The notes beneath the pieces were generated by a model. That model saw nothing but the letters and a program-made list of their open reading frames with translations. It ran no database searches and was not told where the DNA came from. The position numbers were made by a program, and so were the translations under genes. From positions 186,001 to 250,000 of the forward strand of contig NZ_FNJR01000004.1 in NCBI RefSeq assembly GCF_900104475.1: a stretch of DNA of 64,000 nucleotides. The letters run 5' to 3'. Source of the stretch: Actinopolyspora xinjiangensis (GTDB lineage: Bacteria > Actinomycetota > Actinomycetes > Mycobacteriales > Pseudonocardiaceae). Positions within the stretch are counted from its first letter, which is position 1, and each line of letters starts with the position of its first letter. Shown one piece after another: positions 60,701 to 64,000 of the stretch.

Positions 60701-61357
60701 GACGACTCGGACCTCGCCGAGGTGTACACGGTCTGGGGCGGCTTCGCCTACGGACGCGAGCTGGACGGCGTCGAGGCCAGGTCGGACATGGAGACCGCCT
60801 ACCGCAGGATCTCGGTGGCGGCGAAGAACACCGACACCCGCGAGCACGACATCGCCGACTCTGACGACTACTTCCAGTACCACGGCGGAATGGTCGCCAC
60901 CGTTCGGGCACTGACCGGTCAGTCACCGGCCGCCTACATCGGGGACAGCTCGCGACCGGACTCGATCAAGACCCGCTCGCTGCACGAGGAGACCTCGCGG
61001 GTGTTCCGCTCCCGGGTGGTCAACCCCCGCTGGGTCTCGGCGATGCGCGACCACGGTTACAAGGGGGCCTTCGAGCTCGCGGCCACCGTGGACTACCTGT
61101 TCGGCTACGACGCGACCACCGGCGTGGTCGGTGACTGGATGTACGAGAAGCTCGCCGAGACCTACGTCTTCGACGAGCGGAACCAGAAGTTCCTGACCGA
61201 GTCCAACCCGTGGGCGCTGCACGGCATCGCCGAGCGGCTGCTGGAGGCGGCGGACCGTGAGCTGTGGGCCGAGCCCGACCCCGAGACACTGCAGCGGCTG
61301 CGCGAGGTCTACCTGCAGGTGGAGGGCGACCTGGAGGAGGGCCCCGGCGGCGACTGA
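57743..61357 (+). CDS. cobN: cobaltochelatase subunit CobN
   Basis: The 1204-residue protein is the large substrate-binding subunit of the ATP-dependent cobaltochelatase. The N-terminal domain is CobN-specific. The core has 'YPTKHARVGNAVGLDTP', 'VHLGKHGNLEWLPGKTAGMS' with the conserved His pair, and 'SVWGTSAMRTSGDD'. It inserts Co2+ into hydrogenobyrinate a,c-diamide, late in the aerobic route. The partner AAA+ subunits (CobS/CobT or ChlI/ChlD type) are not in the window. Its start is coupled to the leader ORF. Confidence 0.95.
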   Translation: MILLLSTSDTDLLSARASGADYRLANPARVGADDLPELLDGVHLVVVRLLGGRRAWEEGLDVLLNGSRPVVVLGGEQQPDAELMECSTVPGGVCAEAHAYLAHGGPENLTQLYHFLSDTVLLTGNGFAPPAETPTWGELERTPVRREGPTVAVLYYRAHHMAGNTAFAHTLCDAIENAGGQAMPLFCASLRTPDPELLEKLRGADALVVTVLAAGGSKPAVATAGGDDEAWDVGALAQLDVPILQGLCLTSSRAAWEDNDEGLSPLDMATQVAVPEFDGRLITVPFSFKENDSEGLPVYVADSERAARVAGIAVRHARLRHVPARDKRLALMLSAYPTKHARVGNAVGLDTPVSAVRMLRSLREHGYDIGPDEGPDALPGVAAQDGDALIHALIAAGGQDRDWLSEEQLAGNPVRIPARRYREWFDSLPEQLRSDIEQHWGPPPGELFVDYSRDPEGEIVLAAIRAGNVVLMIQPPRGFGENPIAIYHDPDLPPSHHYLAAYRWLVDDFDAHAMVHLGKHGNLEWLPGKTAGMSAACATDAALADLPLVYPFLVNDPGEGTQAKRRVHATLVDHLVPPMARAESYGDIARLEQLLDEHANITAMDPAKLPAIRSQIWTLMQAAKLDHDLGLEERPHDAEFDDMLMQVDGWLCEVKDAQIREGLHVFGDPPTGEARVSLVLAMLRARQMWGGQQAAVPGLREALGLAEDGSEARDRVDDIEALAHSLVSAMEERAWRVDSVEEACRSVLEEVPERVPEVLRFAATEIVPRLAATTDEMGSTLHALNGGYIPSGPSGSPLRGLVNVLPTGRNFYSVDPKGIPSRLAWDTGHAIAESLLRRYREDNGEWPGSVGLSVWGTSAMRTSGDDIAEVLALIGVRPTWDDSSRRVNGLEVIPLDELERPRVDVTVRISGFFRDAFPHVVNLLDDAFRMVAELDEPDEWNHVRAHTRADIAEHGDERRATMRIFGSKPGAYGAGMLSLIDSRNWRDDSDLAEVYTVWGGFAYGRELDGVEARSDMETAYRRISVAAKNTDTREHDIADSDDYFQYHGGMVATVRALTGQSPAAYIGDSSRPDSIKTRSLHEETSRVFRSRVVNPRWVSAMRDHGYKGAFELAATVDYLFGYDATTGVVGDWMYEKLAETYVFDERNQKFLTESNPWALHGIAERLLEAADRELWAEPDPETLQRLREVYLQVEGDLEEGPGGD

Positions 61358-61393
61358 CACCGCGCCCCGCTCCACGGTTTCGCGAGAAATCCA

Positions 61394-61438
61394 CGCCGCC
61401 CTGTCCGTGGCCGTTTCCCCGCCACGGACAGGGCGGCG
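61394..61438. terminator. bidirectional terminator between cobN and cobA
   Basis: An 18-bp perfect stem (CGCCGCCCTGTCCGTGGC and its complement) with a 9-nt loop lies 36 nt after the cobN stop and 78 nt from the convergent cobA stop. Confidence 0.85.
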
Positions 61439-61515
61439 ATCTCGTCCGCAGCGGGTGGGGTTCGTGGGTTTCGACCGCGCCCGTTCCGCTTAGCCCGTTC
61501 CACCTCCGGCCCGGA

Positions 61516-62751
61516 TCAGCCCACCGGTGACGCGTCGCGTTCGGGAGCCAGTCCGGCCACCGGCCCGATGACGATCACCGCGGGCGGGCGGATCTCCGAG
61601 TTCTCCACGTCGTCGGCGACGTCGCGGAGCCTGCTGCGCAGCGTCCGTTGCGTGTGCGTGGTGCCTTCCTGCACCACAGCGACCGGCGTGTCCGGACTCC
61701 TGCCGTGTTCGAGCAGCACATCGGCGAACTCTCGGATTCGCTTGACGGCCATCATCAGCACCAGCGTTCCGTTCAACCGCGCCAGGGCGGGCCAGTCGAC
61801 CAGCGACTGCTCGTCGTGCGGACCGACGTGCCCGGAGACCACGACGACCTCGTGGGCCACTCCTCGATGGGTCACCGGTACGTCCCCGATGGCGGGAGCC
61901 GCGAACGCGCTGGTTATGCCGGGTACCGCGGTCACGGCCACCCCGGCCTCCACACAGGCCAGCAGCTCCTCGAAACCGCGCCCGTACACGTAGGGATCGC
62001 CGCCCTTGAGCCGCACCACGAACTTGCCCGCCGTGGCACGCTCGATCAGCAGCTCGTTGATGACCTCCTGGTTCGCCGCACGGCCGTAGGGAATCTTGGA
62101 GGCGTCGATCACCTCGACGTTCGGTGACAACTCCTCCAGCAGTTCACGCGGCGCGAGCCGGTCGGTGATGACCACATCGGCCCTGCCCAGCAGCTGCCGC
62201 CCCCGAACCGTGATCAGGTCAGGGTCACCGGGACCACCGCCGACCAGCGCGACCCCTGGCTGCGGAGGTTCGGCGCGCTCATCGACCTGCCCGGTGCGCA
62301 GGGCCTCCAGCAATGCTTCCTTGACCACGGCGGATCTCCGATGGTCACCACCGGCCAGCACTCCGAACAGCAGCCCGTTGTGCTCGGCGACGGCAGGCGT
62401 GACCGCGGAGCCCCGGCTCGCCTCGTCCGCGCGTACGCAGAACACCCGGTCACGTTCGGCCTCGGCGACCACCCGCTCGTTGACCTCTCCGCTGGAGGTG
62501 CACGCCACCGCGTACCAGGCCCCGTCCAGATCCCCCTCCGCGTACCGCCTGCGGTGCCACACCAGTTCGCCGGACTCGGCCATGGCCTCCACGGCCGGGG
62601 TGGCCTCGGGAGAGATCACCACGACTCGCGCCCCGGCCTTGAGCAGTCTGGGGACTCGGCGCTGCGCGACGGATCCGGCTCCGACGACCACCACCCGCCT
62701 GTCCTGCAGGTCGAGTCCGGCGAAGTAGTGGTGCTGGCTTTGCGAGGTCAT
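61516..62751 (-). CDS. cobA: uroporphyrinogen-III C-methyltransferase with precorrin-2 dehydrogenase domain
   Basis: The 411-residue protein joins a Rossmann domain ('VVVVGAGSVAQRRVPRLL', residues 19-36) resembling the CysG/Met8 dehydrogenase to a C-terminal SUMT methylase with 'VALVGGGPGDPDLITVRG', 'RLKGGDPYVYGRG' and 'AVPGITSAFAAPA'. It makes precorrin-2, the branch point for cobalamin and sirohaem. The dehydrogenase half would also allow sirohaem synthesis; a chelatase half as long as in CysG is not obvious. The symbol cysG would also fit. Confidence 0.9.
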   Translation of the reverse strand: MTSQSQHHYFAGLDLQDRRVVVVGAGSVAQRRVPRLLKAGARVVVISPEATPAVEAMAESGELVWHRRRYAEGDLDGAWYAVACTSSGEVNERVVAEAERDRVFCVRADEASRGSAVTPAVAEHNGLLFGVLAGGDHRRSAVVKEALLEALRTGQVDERAEPPQPGVALVGGGPGDPDLITVRGRQLLGRADVVITDRLAPRELLEELSPNVEVIDASKIPYGRAANQEVINELLIERATAGKFVVRLKGGDPYVYGRGFEELLACVEAGVAVTAVPGITSAFAAPAIGDVPVTHRGVAHEVVVVSGHVGPHDEQSLVDWPALARLNGTLVLMMAVKRIREFADVLLEHGRSPDTPVAVVQEGTTHTQRTLRSRLRDVADDVENSEIRPPAVIVIGPVAGLAPERDASPVG

Positions 62752-62832
62752 CTGGGTAGTCGTTCCTGTCGAGTCACACCCCCGGCGGCGTCGGCGGGGT
62801 GGGTTCGGGAGTTCTGCTGCCGCTGATGTCGG

Positions 62833-63903
62833 TCACCGGGCTGGAGGACGTACGGCTTCGTGCGTCCCGGTGCGGGAGAGCTTCCACCAGAGCGCGGCGC
62901 CTCCCCATACTGCCATGAAGGCCGCCAGCGTCAGATATCCGAGAAGCTCGAAGTGATCCCCGATACCCGCGACCGTCTCGGCCAGTGGGACGCCGAGCTC
63001 GGAGAGCACGCCCGCGAGCACCACCACGCCGATGACCACCGCGAGCGCCACCGTCAGCGCGGTGGTGGTGACGTTCACCCACAGCCTGCGGACCGGCTGC
63101 GCCAGCGACCAGGTGTAGGCCCGGGACATCAACATCCCGTCCACGCTGTCCACAGTGCACATACCGGCCGCGAACAGCAGCGGAAGGGTGAGCACCACCA
63201 GGGTCGACCCCTCGGTCGGGGCCACGAGGGCCAGCACGGTGATCTCGGTCGCGGTCTGCATCCCGAGCCCGAACAGCAGGCCGATCACGAAGAGGTGCCA
63301 GGACCTGCCGATCAGCTTGCGCATCCGCCCGCGCAGCACTCGCGCCAGCAGCCCGCGTCTGCCGAGCACCTCCTCCACCTCGGCGTCGTCGACACCCGAG
63401 GTGCGGGCACGGCGCAACAGCCGGGTGGCGTCGCGCAGCACGAGGGCGTTGAGCACGGCCAGCACCCCCACGACGAGCACCACGAAGACGTCCACGAACA
63501 GCGCCGTGTGCGAGCCGAAGCTCTCGGCCCACCCCTTCGCGGCGACACCCGCGACGAAGGCGACCATCGTCGCCAGGATCAGCACCACGCTGGAGTGCCC
63601 CAGCGCGAACCACATACCGGTCGAGACCGGTTTCCTGCCGCGCTGCATCAGCAGCCGGGTGGCGTCGTCGATCACCGCGACGTGATCGGCGTCGAAACCG
63701 TGCCGCACACCGAGCAAGTAGGCCACGCCGCCCGCGGCGGCCAGCCCGCCAGCGGCGCCGAGGGAGTTCTGGTAGATCAGATAACCGCCCCAGCCGAGCA
63801 GGTGCAGCACGGCCAGCGCGACGAACACGAGCATCACTTTCCGGCGCTCCGTAGTGGACCAGCCGCTGTCCGGCCGGCTCGGCAACGCGTCGGAAGACGT
63901 CAT
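62833..63903 (-). CDS. NiCoT-family cobalt/nickel transporter
   Basis: The 356-residue protein has about eight membrane helices and NiCoT motifs: 'RHGFDADHV' (67-75), 'LGHSSVV' (101-107) and 'GMCTVDSVDGMLM'. The normally strict LGFDTATE motif reads LGMQTATE (213-220), replacing Phe-Asp by Met-Gln. Position beside cobalamin genes and behind a B12-box element suggests cobalt as substrate. GGAGG lies 8 nt before the ATG and can pair with CCTCC just downstream of it. Confidence 0.88.
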   Translation of the reverse strand: MTSSDALPSRPDSGWSTTERRKVMLVFVALAVLHLLGWGGYLIYQNSLGAAGGLAAAGGVAYLLGVRHGFDADHVAVIDDATRLLMQRGRKPVSTGMWFALGHSSVVLILATMVAFVAGVAAKGWAESFGSHTALFVDVFVVLVVGVLAVLNALVLRDATRLLRRARTSGVDDAEVEEVLGRRGLLARVLRGRMRKLIGRSWHLFVIGLLFGLGMQTATEITVLALVAPTEGSTLVVLTLPLLFAAGMCTVDSVDGMLMSRAYTWSLAQPVRRLWVNVTTTALTVALAVVIGVVVLAGVLSELGVPLAETVAGIGDHFELLGYLTLAAFMAVWGGAALWWKLSRTGTHEAVRPPAR

Positions 63904-63939
63904 TCGGAGGAACCTCCCGGGTTTTCCCGCCCTGGGGAC

Positions 63940-64000
63940 CGATTCCGCACGTCACGGCGTGACGCGGGGCCGCGGGAAGTTTCCTGACTTCCGGATCGTC
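63940..64000 (-). ncRNA. 3' part of a second cobalamin riboswitch (truncated by window end)
   Basis: On the minus strand GGAAGTCAGGAAACTTCC (63992-63975) matches the B12 box (AGYCMGGA core). Then comes CGTCACG-G-CGTGACG (63964-63950), and further down a short CGGG-AAAA-CCCG hairpin next to the transporter ribosome site. The core with GCCACTG would lie beyond the window, so only the 3' end is visible. Regulation of the cobalt transporter by B12 is the expected role. Confidence 0.6.

Overview
The window is about 70% GC, uses GTG and TTG starts freely, and packs genes into GTGA/ATGA/TTGA-overlapping operons. Gene content points to a mycolata-related actinomycete, most likely of the Pseudonocardiales (Actinopolyspora or Saccharopolyspora type; genus is inference). 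The content and order follow the Mycobacterium tuberculosis Rv2742c-Rv2845c neighbourhood: pspM-pspA-clgR, cinA-pgsA, ftsK, rnj-dapA-thyX, dapB, pnp, rpsO, ribF, truB, dinF, rbfA-infB-ylxR-nusA-rimP and proS.

Layout. 1-4.1 kb: end of a TgpA-like protein, DUF3040 protein, methyltransferase, orphan ParA, NCS2 permease. 4.4-8.2 kb: envelope-stress module (PspM, PspA, ClgR with an exact ClgR operator), CinA amidohydrolase, PgsA. 8.5-15.1 kb: ArgA-type acetyltransferase, secreted phospholipase A2, FtsK, secreted S33 peptidase, chaplin-like peptide. 15.5-25 kb: rnj-dapA, TIGR03085 protein, thyX, a ribbon-helix-helix/DUF4097 pair, AlkX-type glycosylase, acetyltransferase, dapB. 25.3-32.4 kb: pnp, rpsO, thpR, XRE regulator, ribF, truB, def. 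32.4-41 kb: MATE transporter, CGNR protein, then rimP-nusA-ylxR-infB-DUF503-rbfA. 41-49 kb: DUF4439 pair, two membrane proteins, class V aminotransferase, YjbQ, proS, zinc-finger protein, YaaA.

49.3-64 kb is a cobalamin block: cobL-cobM, cbiD, cobK, cobG-cobH-cobIJ, a complete B12 riboswitch followed by a 27-codon leader ORF and cobN, then cobA/cysG and a NiCoT-type cobalt/nickel transporter preceded by a second B12 riboswitch cut by the window edge. It encodes most of the oxygen-dependent route from uroporphyrinogen III through corrin-ring formation, with CbiD in place of CobF. Adenosylation, amidation and nucleotide-loop genes are not in the window.

Most of the window is conserved housekeeping. 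The non-routine signals are an ylxR frame with no ATG/GTG/TTG/CTG start (ATT is the best candidate), short ORFs start-stop coupled to cobN and cobL, an 11-bp-periodic operator-like array at the ribbon-helix-helix gene, seven genes whose start codon lies 6-7 nt after a TANNNT hexamer (probable leaderless mRNAs), and loss of the usual NrnA and M16-peptidase neighbours. No tRNA, rRNA, CRISPR, insertion sequence or prophage was seen.
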